A stretch of 64,000 nucleotides of DNA, from assembly GCF_036850765.1 (NCBI RefSeq), contig NC_089492.1, positions 71,488,482 through 71,552,481 on the forward strand, written 5' to 3'. This document shows, in pieces, positions 35,376-45,758 of the stretch; the stretch's first letter is position 1; each line of letters begins with the position of its first letter. The translations under genes and the position numbers were made by a program. This stretch comes from Saccopteryx bilineata. Its lineage: Eukaryota; Chordata; Mammalia; Chiroptera; Emballonuridae. Below the pieces are notes generated by a model, which saw only the letters and a list, made by a program, of their open reading frames with translations, had not been told where the DNA came from and ran no database searches.

Positions 35376-35693
35376 GATTTACCCATTTTTAAACTGGGTT
35401 GCTTGTCTATTTTGTTGTTGAGTTTTTAACCTTTCTTTTATATTCTGGATACTAGACTCTTATCAGGTGTATGATTGGCAAATGTTTGCTTTCATTTGGT
35501 AGGTTGTCTTTTCACTTTCTCAATAATCTCTTTGATGTATAAAACTTTTTTAATTTGATGAACTCCAATTTATTTTTTCTTTTGTTGCTTGTGCTTTTGA
35601 TGTCATATTTAAGAACTGATGGCCAAACCCAAGGTTATGAAGACTTATCTAAGTGTTTTCTTCTAAGAGTTGTGGCTTTAGTTTTTATATTTA

Positions 35694-35883
35694 TTCATTT
35701 TTAGAGAGGACAGAGAGAGGGAGAGAGAAAGACAGAGAGTGAGAGAGAGGAGAGAGAGAAGGGGGAGGAGCTGGAAGCATCAACTCCCATATGTGCCTTG
35801 ACCAGGCAAGCCCAGGGTTTTGAACCGGTGACCTCAGCATTTCCAGGTCAACGCTTTATCCACTGCGCCACCACAGGTCAGGC
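35694..35883 (-). mobile_element. tRNA-derived SINE, about 190-bp type
   Basis: The - strand begins GCCTGACCTGTGGTGGCGCA and carries a B box at ACCGGTTCAAAACCC, a GCTTGCCTGGTCAAGG segment and a CT-rich tail. Target duplication AGTTTTTATATTTA at 35680-35693 and 35884-35897, perfect. Confidence 0.96.
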
Positions 35884-36252
35884 AGTTTTTATATTTAGAT
35901 AACTAATTCCTTTTAAGTTTTGTTCATGGTGTGAGGTAGGGAGTCCAACTTTAGTTCCAGCACCATTTATTGAAGAGAATATTTTTTTCTCTATTGAATG
36001 TTTCTGACATCCTTGATGAAAATTAATTGGTCATGGATGTACAGATTTATTTCTGGAGTCTTCACTTTATTCCACTAATCTATACATTTATTCTGTGCCA
36101 GTACTATACTCTTTTGCTTACCATAGTTTTGTAGTAAATTTTAAAATGGTAAACTTTTTCAAAATTTTTTTGGTTACTGGGATCTGTTGCAATTCCATAT
36201 GAATATTAGCATTGGCTTTTTCATTTTTGCAAAAAAAGGCTAGTTGGATTTT

Positions 36253-36645
36253 TTTTTTTTTTCATTTTTCTGAAGCTGGAAACGGGGAGAGACAGTCAGA
36301 CAGACTCCCGCATGCGCCCGACCGGGATCCACCCGGCACGCCCACCAGGGGCGACGCTCTGCCCACCAGGGGGCGATGCTCTGCCCATCCTGAGCGTCGC
36401 CATATTGCGACCAGAGCCACTCTAGCGCCTGAGGCAGAGGCCACAGAGCCATCCCCAGTGCCCGGGCCATCTTTGCTCCAATGGAGCCTTGGCTGCAGGA
36501 AGGGAAGAGAGAGACAGAGAGGAAAGCGCGGCGGAGGGGTGGAGAAGCAAATGGGCGCTTCTCCTATGTGCCCTGGCCGGGAATCGAACCCGGGTCCTCC
36601 ACACGCTAGGCCGACGCTCTACCGCTGAGCCAACCAGCCAGGGCC
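36253..36645 (-). mobile_element. Rhin-1-type SINE, long subfamily, near-intact
   Basis: The - strand starts GGCCCTGGCTGGTTGGCTCA with good A and B boxes (GGGTTCGATTCC). Target duplication TAGTTGGATTTT at 36241-36252 and 36646-36657. The body has two CTCF-like cores on the + strand, CCACCAGGGGCGACGC at 36342-36357 and CCACCAGGGGGCGATGC at 36363-36379, within a tandem 21/22-bp repeat. Low divergence suggests a fairly young insertion. Confidence 0.97.
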
Positions 36646-36660
36646 TAGTTGGATTTTGAC

Positions 36661-37899
36661 AGAGGCCAATTTTTTTTTTAAATATAATGGGAGTACATAA
36701 AAATGGAAGTAGCCAGGCCTTTCATGCCCAGATTCTGGCTGTAGCAACATAAGGTAGTAGGAAAAGCTTAGCATTTGTAATTTGTAGACCCAGATTCATA
36801 TTGTTGGATTAATTGTTTGATTTTCAGGACCTTACTTTCTCCACTTATAAAATGAAAGTGTCAAAGAGGAACTCTAAGCTTCCTTTGACCTCTGAAGATT
36901 AGCATAGAATAGAGCCAAGTAAAATGTTGAAAGAAAATTTCGGACAATAAAGACTTCTAACTGTTCATCATCTTTAACAAAAACAGCATGTCAACTACAA
37001 AAACGTCTGCAGAACCATGTATTGAAGGTGTCTGATTATTGTGTTAGTCCTCTGTTTCACTTTGCTTGTTTCATCCCTAAAGTGGCTCTCAGAGGTAGGT
37101 ATTTTTATCCTCATTTCACAGATGAAAGAATTGAATCTCAGGTTGTATAATGTTATGTAGGTTAGGGAGGAAGTACACAGATCGATGAGACCAAATTCTG
37201 TTTACTTCAAATTATATTATAATAGACTCATCCCTAGGTTCTTTCTATCATGATTGTGATGAAGTATTTTTCTTCACTATCCCAAAACTTTTCCCTTTAT
37301 CTTTGTCAAAACTCTGGCATGATAAGACATATATAGATTTTGATAGGATGAACTTACATAGATTTCTTTCCTATTGGCAGGAGCCATTCTGATCATTCTT
37401 GCTCTTGGGAACAGAGACACTATAACTAAGCTTCCGATTTATTCTATTGTCTGGGTAGAGTCAAGGCACAGCCACAAATCTTCACCTAACATGAAGTTTC
37501 ATTTTCTGGCTTAAATGGGTAAGCATATTTGAAAGACTTAAAGGCTCCAGGTTAGTCAGCAGCTTATACAATAGAAACTTTACCTTTTTCTTGGGGTTCA
37601 TTTCTTTTCTTTCAGTTCTGTGTCTCTTAATTACACCTGGAAATGTAACACGTTTTATAACTGTATCATATTGCTCTTCTTAACTACTGATCGCCGTTTT
37701 CCTGGAAGAGGTTTTAGATTCGGGAATGGGAGTGTAGTTGTAAGCATACATTGTCTTCCAGACTGAAAGTAGGAGAGTAGGATTTTCTCTAATCCTTATT
37801 TCTCTTTTTATCTATTGCTTCTATGACAATTAGTTTTCTCTCTTTGAACAGATACCTTTTTGATTGCTTGCCATGACATACTTTCATGTCCTGAGGGCC

Positions 37900-37930
<31 letters not shown>

Positions 37931-38080
37931 AAACTTCTTTAAGTAGGCTACACAGGGAATGTGTAGGAAATATCTACTTCATTATTTTAAGTCCTTTTTT
38001 TCTATCACTCACACTTATCCACAAATTATAGGACTCTATCCTGATGGCATTTTGCTTAGTTTGATCTTAGTACCTGTGTG
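36661..38080. other. Intergenic, MIR fragment and poly(T)
   Basis: A MIR-like block at about 37020-37200 contains ATCCTCATTTCACAGATGAA and AAGAATTGAATCTCAG. A T run lies at 37901-37923. Nothing else recognised. Confidence 0.5.
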
Positions 38081-38084
38081 GTAG

Positions 38085-38555
38085 ATTCTTACAGGAATGG
38101 CTTCATGCTTTCCTATATCCGTACCCGTACGTGGTCCGTTTCTACCTTAACTCTGGGCTTGGCCATGTGACATAACTTGGCCAATGGGATTCAGCCAATG
38201 TGATGCAAACAGAGGCTAAGAAAGTGCTTGCTTATCTGGGTCTTCCCTCTTGAAATGTGCACCTTATGAAGAAGCCTGGGTTAATGCGCTGGAGACACAT
38301 GACCAGGTTCTGTGAGCCAGAACCACCTGCCAGACACGTGGTTGAGGCCACTTTCTGCCAATGAGTCCCAGCTGAGTCACAAATCATTGCAGGCGTATGT
38401 GTGATCCCAGGTGAAACCAGCATAGGAACTGCTTAGCTAAGCCCAGGCCAGCCCAAATCACTGACTCACAGAATTGTGACAAAATTTTTCTTTTAGCAGA
38501 AAATCTTGGGGTGGTTTGTTATAGAGCAATGATAACTGATAGACCCTATAAAAGC
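38085..38555 (+). mobile_element. ERVL/MaLR-type solo LTR (probable)
   Basis: Text includes CTTAACTCTGGGCTTGGCCA, TGTGACATAACTTGGCCAAT, GAGGCCACTTTCTGCCAATG, CCCAGGTGAAACCAGC, CAGAATTGTGAC and TTGGGGTGGTTTGTTATAGA, then CAATGATAACTGATAGA. This is the motif order of old ERVL/MaLR LTRs as I remember them. Diverged; duplication not identified. No coding content. Confidence 0.6.
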
Positions 38556-40934
38556 TCCTGACAAAGGAGCTCAGGGGTAGATACATGAGTCTCAGAAGCA
38601 TTCACTTTCCGTGGACAATCATTTCTCTTGTTATAAAAATAATTTATTCACAGAAGTCTTATCCTAAAGTAGATAATTTTTTTTATTTTCTTTTGTAACC
38701 TAATTTATCAATGATTTATTCTTTTTGTATCCTAAGAGGACTATAGGTTATTACTGAAAAATCCAATAAAAAACACATTCATAAAGAAGCAAAATAATGT
38801 AACTATTTATTGTTCTGGGCAGTTTCATTCCACTTTCCTTTTCATTGTACATTTAGAAGAAAATTGTTAGAAACTGGGTAGAACAGGGGTGGACACACTC
38901 CTTTGCATAATCCTTTTGTAAGGGAATATTAGAATTTTGTGCCTTGTGCATCTATTACCTTTCATATTTTAAAAATTTTAAAAGTAGTTAAAAATTAATT
39001 CACATTAAAAAGGTATATAAAAAAACTTTATCCTTGACAACATCTAGAGGCAAGATGGTTTTTTAAAGAAATCATGTGGTTACTGAAATTCTAGTTGCAT
39101 CTCAATCTCCAGAGGCAAGATCTGCTCAAGATCAGTTCAGTATTTTCCACTGATTTAGTTGCATGATCTTTCAATCTTCCCTAAAGAATAGTCCTGTAGG
39201 GAAACAAAGGAAAAGATTATCACCATCTTTGAAGAGATGTTCCTTCTGAGTGGTGAAATACAAAGGAAGACAACCACAGGTTTTTTCCATGACCAGAAGA
39301 ACCAGAGCACCTCCTATACAAGTAGGTGAAAAAGATGTTCATGTTGAATGTCTGTGTTCAATGTGATACCAGATGCCTTCTACCTTCCCGTAACAACCAT
39401 AGTTTTCCAGATTTCTCTTGTTATCCCTGGTTCCAGAAGAGATTACAATCATCTAATGATACTTTTTTTCAAGGTGATAGTCAACAAGTGATGCTTAGGT
39501 GATTTCAAACAGAGAACATAAGGTGACTTCACACAAAATTGAATTGTCCATCTATCAAGAGACGTGAGCTCAAAAACATAGGTATTTCAAGTTCTTATCC
39601 TGTTTTTGTAGTGTATCTAAACTTCCATTCTGTTTCTTTGCAGACAATGAAAACTTTTTCCTATTTCCATATTTCAACCCATTATTAGAATCTACTAAAA
39701 TTAATTGTTTTAAAAACATCTCAAATGGCAGTCATTTTTTTTCATGCATGATACAATTTCTATTCTACTTATGTGAAGGAAATGGGAGTCAATATTACTT
39801 GTAAATATAATGAATAGGCAGACCATTTATTGAAAATTATTTCTTAGAAATCTCTGCTTTCTGGTATCATTATAATATGACATAACATGGGATCCAAGAC
39901 TGACCCATATTAAGCAGTGAAAAGACACAGTCTGTAATCTTATAAAGCTCACTATTTAAAACAGGAGAGATGTGATATAAAATATTACAAATATGAATCC
40001 TGAAACAGGTAGACTGACACATAAGAGCTGACTAGTATTTTCAAAGAGGGCAAGAGAAACATCATATTGGAAAACACAGGAGCATATTTTCAGAGGCAAT
40101 TCAGAGTTAATGCATAGAGCGATGAAAGAGGTGAAATTTCCACCGAGTCTGAGCCTGTCTTTGCTTGTTACTCCATCCAATTCAAATGAGAAGCTTGAAT
40201 TTTAAAGAGGATAATTTTCATGATTGTGAAAATTCCTGGAACGCATCTGAATTTTAAACCATACAAATAGGATGTATCAAAGCAGAAAGATTCTGGGTCT
40301 CTAGAAAAATAGGCAAACTCATTAGTTTGCAAATCAAAGAGTAAAACTCTTTAGTGGCATGTAAGCATTAACTTTGGTTGTTAAGGTATCTATCTTGAAT
40401 TTCAAAAAGAAACTTGTTAGAAACATTTCTACTTTGCCCCAAATAGTACAAATCAACTCTGAATTCTCTGCCTAAAATTTTCAGTTTGTAAGGCTTGAAT
40501 GCAAAAACATTTGTTTTAATTTTTAAAGTAATCAAATTGTTCCAACTGGTGGTTCAACATTAGCTCAAAAATATGAATGAGCTCAAATCACCCCCACAAT
40601 GTCAAGAATAGGAGAAATATATGGAATATTATCAAAATGCACTTCCTTGGGCTGATTCCAGGGTGAAACTCTTTCAGCTGTTAACACAAAGCAGACAAAC
40701 ACACTCCTCATGTGACCCAAGTCATGCACAGGCTGCTCATAGGAGACTACTTTTGGGGTTGCCTTCTGGCTCCCAATAAATGCTTTCTGGAAATTGGCAT
40801 TAATACACAGGGGCTGGACTTTGTCAGGAATACATGGCTCTACCCACACAGTCAGATGAACTAAAAGTATACATGTATTTCATACAAGTTGGACCAATTA
40901 GAATCTGTATCTGAGGAATTAAAGAATTGGGAAA
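38556..40934. other. Intergenic unique-looking sequence
   Basis: AT-rich, no gene and no repeat I can name. It ends at the left target duplication of the 8-kb L1. Confidence 0.5.
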
Positions 40935-40948
40935 GAATGATCAGGAAA

Positions 40949-43450
40949 GTCCAAGATAGCAAGGAGAAGCCACACTGAGACAGGTAGGAAGGGTGGAGAT
41001 GCGGAAAGAGCTGCCCTGCTCCCAGGAGCAAGCAGCGGTGAAGGGTCTGGAGGGACTCTCACTGCAGGGAGGGTCGCCCTGAGAGGTGTGGGAACTCAGT
41101 CCCAGGCCAGGAACCCCAGCCTAGAGCCCCAGAGCCTAAAAGTGCCCAGACAGCATTTGGTGGGGAAAAGAGCCAGGGCTTCTGTCTAAGAGAAAGAGAC
41201 TGAGCTCTTAGAAATGCAGGCTTTGTTAAAGGGCCCCGTGCAGAAAATCTTGTTCACAGCCACTTACCCAGGGAGAGCTGAGAGGACTTGAGTTGCATGA
41301 GGAAAGTTTAAAGTTGGAGGCCCAGTGAGAGACACTGTGGGGGATGTCCGCCAGAAACCCTGTGCTGAGCAATTCTCCAATACTGCAGTCACCATATTTC
41401 TTGGGTGGAACATCCCCTTTGTGTGGCATCAGCCTGGGGAAAAGCAACTATTCTGCCCTTGGTAGTCTTTCCTACCCCAAGCATGGCCATGAGTCACTCT
41501 AAGAGGCCAGAAAACAGGGAGCGCATTAGTGACTCACATGGCCGTGAGTCATTCTGAGGGGCCAGAAAGCAGGGGGCGCATTAGTGACTCAGCTTTCTGG
41601 TGTTGAGACCAGAGCGTTTCCAAACAGGCTCCTGACTCTAGCACTGGTGCTTCCATCTCATGGGAGACTCATTAGAAACTGTCCAGAGAGCAGGCAGACC
41701 ACACTTTTGGGTCTCAGAGGCCACACTCACCGGATTCTTGGGGCCACACCCTCCTGAGGTCTGTGAAAAAAGTCTGGAAAGACTGACACCTGGGGCTGAG
41801 GGGTGGAGCTACACCCACCACCCTTCATAATACCTGAATTGCTGCAGGCGCTAGACTCTAGAAGAAGTTTTTTTCAGTGGCTGAGCCCAACAAGCAGCCA
41901 GCAGAGAGGCTGCAGGAAACAGGACTCAGGGAAACTTGGCCTTTTAAGAGGACATTGCCCCAGACCCAGAGTGGGTAAAAGCCAGCCTAGGAGTGCAGCT
42001 TGGTATTTCCCTGTATACCTGGGCCCAGCAGAGGCAGCCAAAAATTCTGGATTGCTTGTAGCCCCAAAAAGGTTGCTGAGGGCCAGTCATGGGCAGTGTC
42101 TCCCACTGCTCTGTGCCAGGTTCCTGCCAGAGGCCCAGAGCTGGCACAACCAGGGGCCAGCTGCAGAAAGCATTGGTTCAGGACCTAACAACCTTTGCTA
42201 GAGTGATATCTTAAGGAAAAGCTCCTCATACCTGATCCAACTGAGGCAAGTTCTACTCTCTGTGATTAGCACTAGCACCAGCACAGTGGCTCATGTTCAT
42301 TGAGTAGGGTGGAGCTTCATAGTAAGTCAGTTTGGGTGCTGGATATCCTGCTATGTGGGGCTAGATTCAACAGGGAAAAGGGAGAGAGGCTTGGAGCATG
42401 GGCATTTAAAGGGTCCTTGTGAGTCTATTGTTGTATCTGGTCAAGGGGCTTAGCTACCTTTGGGGCAGGCATAGTCTGCCGCAAGAGAGGACTCTCTTAG
42501 TCTTCCTCTCTGAGACTGGGGTCTTACCAGCTGAAATAACTTCTGCAGAGGGGACTGTCAACCATACTAGGTCTGAGCCTGCTGCTTATCTTGCTGAGGA
42601 GAAATACAATTTAAGTACTCAGCAGTGGCTGAGGGATTATGCTCTGGAGTAGGGACCACATTCCCCATACTAAGCTCCTGACCAAGAGATCCCTGATGTA
42701 AGGGGTCCACTAATATTGTATTCACAACCTCAGCTGCCCTAACCTACCAAGCATACAACCTGTAAAGGGGTTGGTTGGATGAGGCCCATCTTAGCCCACA
42801 CTACAGAAGACTGTGGGAAGACCAGGCAGCTGCAAGTGGAGAAGGAGCAGCTGAAAAGTGGAGCCATATCTTACAGAGTTTTGGGCTTTTATGGAGCTGC
42901 TGTCATCTCTAAGCAGGAGGAAGCTGATCCTTATACAATGGTTGGCCCCTCCCACAGTACCCAGGCACAGAAAATGTAGACACAAACAGCAAAAAGTGCA
43001 GTAGCTGCAGACAGGTATCCCACAGCAGGTTACAAACAACAGCTGACACCAACTCAAGAAGATCTAGAGCCAGTACAACCAATAGTGGGTGGCAGACAGC
43101 AACAACCCTAGACTCAGCTACCTATATAAGCAGAATGCTCAAAGGTGGAGTCTAGCAGGCACCAGACACTGTGGAGAATAAATATGCCCAACAGGATAGA
43201 CAATGTACAGTACGTAATACACATGATTAAGGTTGACCCTTAGAGCCAGCGAGCCTGAAGGAATAACTGTACCATGAAAGGACCAATTACATGTAGTACT
43301 CACATACAATAAGAGGGAAAACAGTATCCTCAAGAAGCATTCCTAGAACAAGGAATACAGGTGGTCTGCCAGACAGTACCAGCAAACCCATCTTCTTTAT
43401 AAAGACACCACAAAAATTTCAAAGTTAGTGCTATCTAATGCACAGACAAA
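40949..43450 (+). promoter_or_regulatory. Long L1 5'UTR / internal promoter region
   Basis: This GC-richer 2.5 kb lies between the left target duplication and the ORF1 ATG. It shows no similarity that I can see to the 0.9-kb 5'UTR of the - strand L1. It carries the tandem AP-1 repeat at 41482-41591. A 132-codon open frame at 41803-42201 lies in it without a recognisable domain. Confidence 0.75.
41482..41591 (+). promoter_or_regulatory. Two 55-bp tandem repeats with four AP-1 motifs
   Basis: Units 41482-41536 and 41537-41591 begin CATGGCCATGAGTCACTC and CATGGCCGTGAGTCATTC. AP-1 (TRE) heptamers TGAGTCA lie at 41490-41496 and 41545-41551, and TGACTCA at 41530-41536 and 41585-41591. The last extends to TGACTCAGC, an antioxidant-response/MARE-type half. 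Binding is inferred from sequence only. Confidence 0.75.
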
Positions 43451-44387
43451 ATGAAAAGACAGAGAAATATGACCCAAATTAATCAACAAGAGAAATCACC
43501 AGAAAAAGAACTGAATGAGATAGAAGAAACCAAACTACCAGATGCAGAATTTAAAATAATGATTATTAGGATGCTCAAGGATCTTAGAGCAACAATAGAT
43601 GGACATAATGAGCACCTAAATAAATAGATAGCAAGCATCAAAAAAAGAACATTGATATCATAAAAAATAACCAGTCAGAAATGACAAATACAATATCAGA
43701 AATGAAGACTGCACTAGAAGGAATCAACAGCAGGCAGGATGAAGCAGAGGACTGAATCAGCAATTTAGAGGACAAGATAAACGAAAGCTTGGAAGCAGAG
43801 CAGCAAAAAGAAAAGAGACTTAAAAAGACAGAGGAAACTCTAAGAGAGCTCTGTGAAAACATGAAGAGAAACAACATCCGGATCATAGGGTTTCCTGAAG
43901 GAAAAGAGAACTAACAAGGGATAGAGAACCTGTTTGAAGAAATCATACATGAAAACTGCCCTAAATTGATGAAGGAAAAGGTCACACAAGGTCAAGAAGC
44001 ACAGAGAGTACGATTAAAGAAGAACCCAAGGAGGTTTACACCAAGGCACATCATAATTAAAGTGCCAAAGTTAAGAGAGAAAGAAGGGATACTAAAAGCT
44101 GCAAGAGAAAAGCAGTGAATTATCTACAGAGGAGTCCTCATAAGGATGACATCTGAATTCTCAACAGAAACATTTGAGACCAGAAAGAATTGGCAAGAAA
44201 TATTTAAAGTGATGAAAAACAAGAACCTATAGCCAAGACTTTTTTATCCAGGAAGTCTATCATGTAAAATTAAAGGAGAAATAAAAAGCTTCACAGACAA
44301 AAAAGAAAAGAAAAACCCCCCACAAAACTCAAAGAATTTATTACAACCAAACCAGTGCTGTAAGAAATGTTAAGGGGTCTGCCGTAA
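43451..44387 (+). pseudogene. L1 ORF1, decayed
   Basis: ORF1 encodes the trimeric RNA-binding chaperone of L1. The start MKRQRNMTQINQQE... aligns with the - strand copy (MRRQRSAIQ...), followed by KLPDAEFKIMIIRMLKDLRA. A first stop occurs at about 43627 and others follow. The TAA at 44385-44387 is at the homologous end. The coiled-coil and RRM regions are recognisable only in fragments. Confidence 0.85.
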
Positions 44388-44442
44388 GAAGAGCAAAGGA
44401 AAGAAAATCTAGAAAAAGAGGATTGTAGATTTAAAGAATAAA

Positions 44443-45724
44443 ATGGCAATAAATAAGTACATGTCAATAATAGCCTTAAATGTAAATGGATTAAATACTC
44501 CAATTAGAAGACATAGGGTAGCTGCATGGGATAAGAAATCAAGACCCATACTTATTTTGTCTACAAGAGACCCACCTCAGAAGAAAAGATACACATAGAC
44601 TGAAAGTGAAGGGATGGAAGAAAGTATTTCATGCAAAGAGAAATGAAAAAAAAATGCTGGGTTAGCAATACTTGTGTTTGAGAAAATAGACTTTAAAATG
44701 AAGGCTATAGTAAAGGATAAAGAAGGTCACTGGATAATGATAAAGGGAGCAATCCAACAGGAGGATAGTCATTGTAAATATTTATGTGCTTAATATAGGA
44801 GCACCTAAATACATAAAGCAGATTTTGATGGACATAAAGGGCGAGATCAACAGCAATACTATAATAGTAGGGAATTTTAATACCTCACTAATATCAATGG
44901 ATAGATCTTCCAGACAGAAAATTAACAAAGAAACAGCAGCCGTAAATGACACACTAGATCAAATGGATTTAATAGATATCTTCAGAACCTTTCACTCCAA
45001 AGCAGCAGAATATACATTCTTTTCAAGTAGTCATGATACCTTTTCTAGGATAGATCACATGTTAGGACAGAAAACAAGTCTCAATAAATTTAAAAAGATC
45101 AAAATCATATCAAGCATCTTCTCTGATCACAATGGCATGAAAGTAAAAATCAATTACAATAGAAAAACTGAAAAATATTCAAACACTTGGAGGCTAAATA
45201 GCATGGTATTAAATAACAAATGGGTTAATGATGTCAAGGAAGAAATTAAATTTTTTCTTGAAACAAATGAAAAAGAACATAAAACAGCTCAAAATTTATA
45301 GGACACAGCAAAAGCAGTCCTGAGAGGGAAGTTCATAGCATTACAGGCATACCTTAAGAAGCAAGAACAAGCTCGCGTTGGCCTAGCGTGCGGAGGACCC
45401 GGGTTCGATTCCTGGCCAGGGCACATAGGAGAAGCGCCCATTTGCTTCTCCACCCCTCCGCCGCACTTTCCTCTCTGTCTCTCTCTTCCCCTCCCGCAGC
45501 CAAGGCTCCATTGGAACAAAGATGGCCCGGGCACTGGGGATGGCTCTGTGGCCTCTGCCTCAGGCGCTAGAGTGGCTCTGGTCGCAATATGGCAATGCCC
45601 AGGATGGGCAGAGCATCACCCCCTGGGGGGCAGAGCATCGTCCCTGGTGGGCGTGCCAGGTGGATCCCGGTCGGGCACATACGGGAGTCTGTCTGACTGT
45701 CTCTCCCTGTTTCCAGCTTCAGAA

Positions 45725-45758
<34 letters not shown>

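Larger units (their letters stand above)
35380..36660 (-). mobile_element. L1 fragment, - strand, carrying two SINEs
   Basis: Reverse-complement ORF2 landmarks include ACTCTTATCAGGTGTATG, GTTCATGGTGTGAGGTAG, CACCATTTATTGAAGAG, CTGTGCCAGTACTATACT and CCATAGTTTTGTAGTAA. It is interrupted at 35694-35883 and 36253-36645. Confidence 0.85.

Noticed and set aside
36212..36628. 138-codon open frame with proline/arginine-rich product
   Set aside because: It is a translation of the Rhin-1-type SINE; near-identical peptides arise at 5.2, 45.4 and 52.8 kb.
41803..42201. 132-codon open frame in the L1 5'UTR, possibly an ORF0-like peptide
   Set aside because: Primate ORF0 is antisense to L1; this frame is sense, has no known domain and could be chance in GC-rich DNA.
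40949..43450. Separate host gene or CpG-island promoter at 41-43 kb
   Set aside because: The target duplication at 40935 and 48949 places this stretch inside the L1 insertion.
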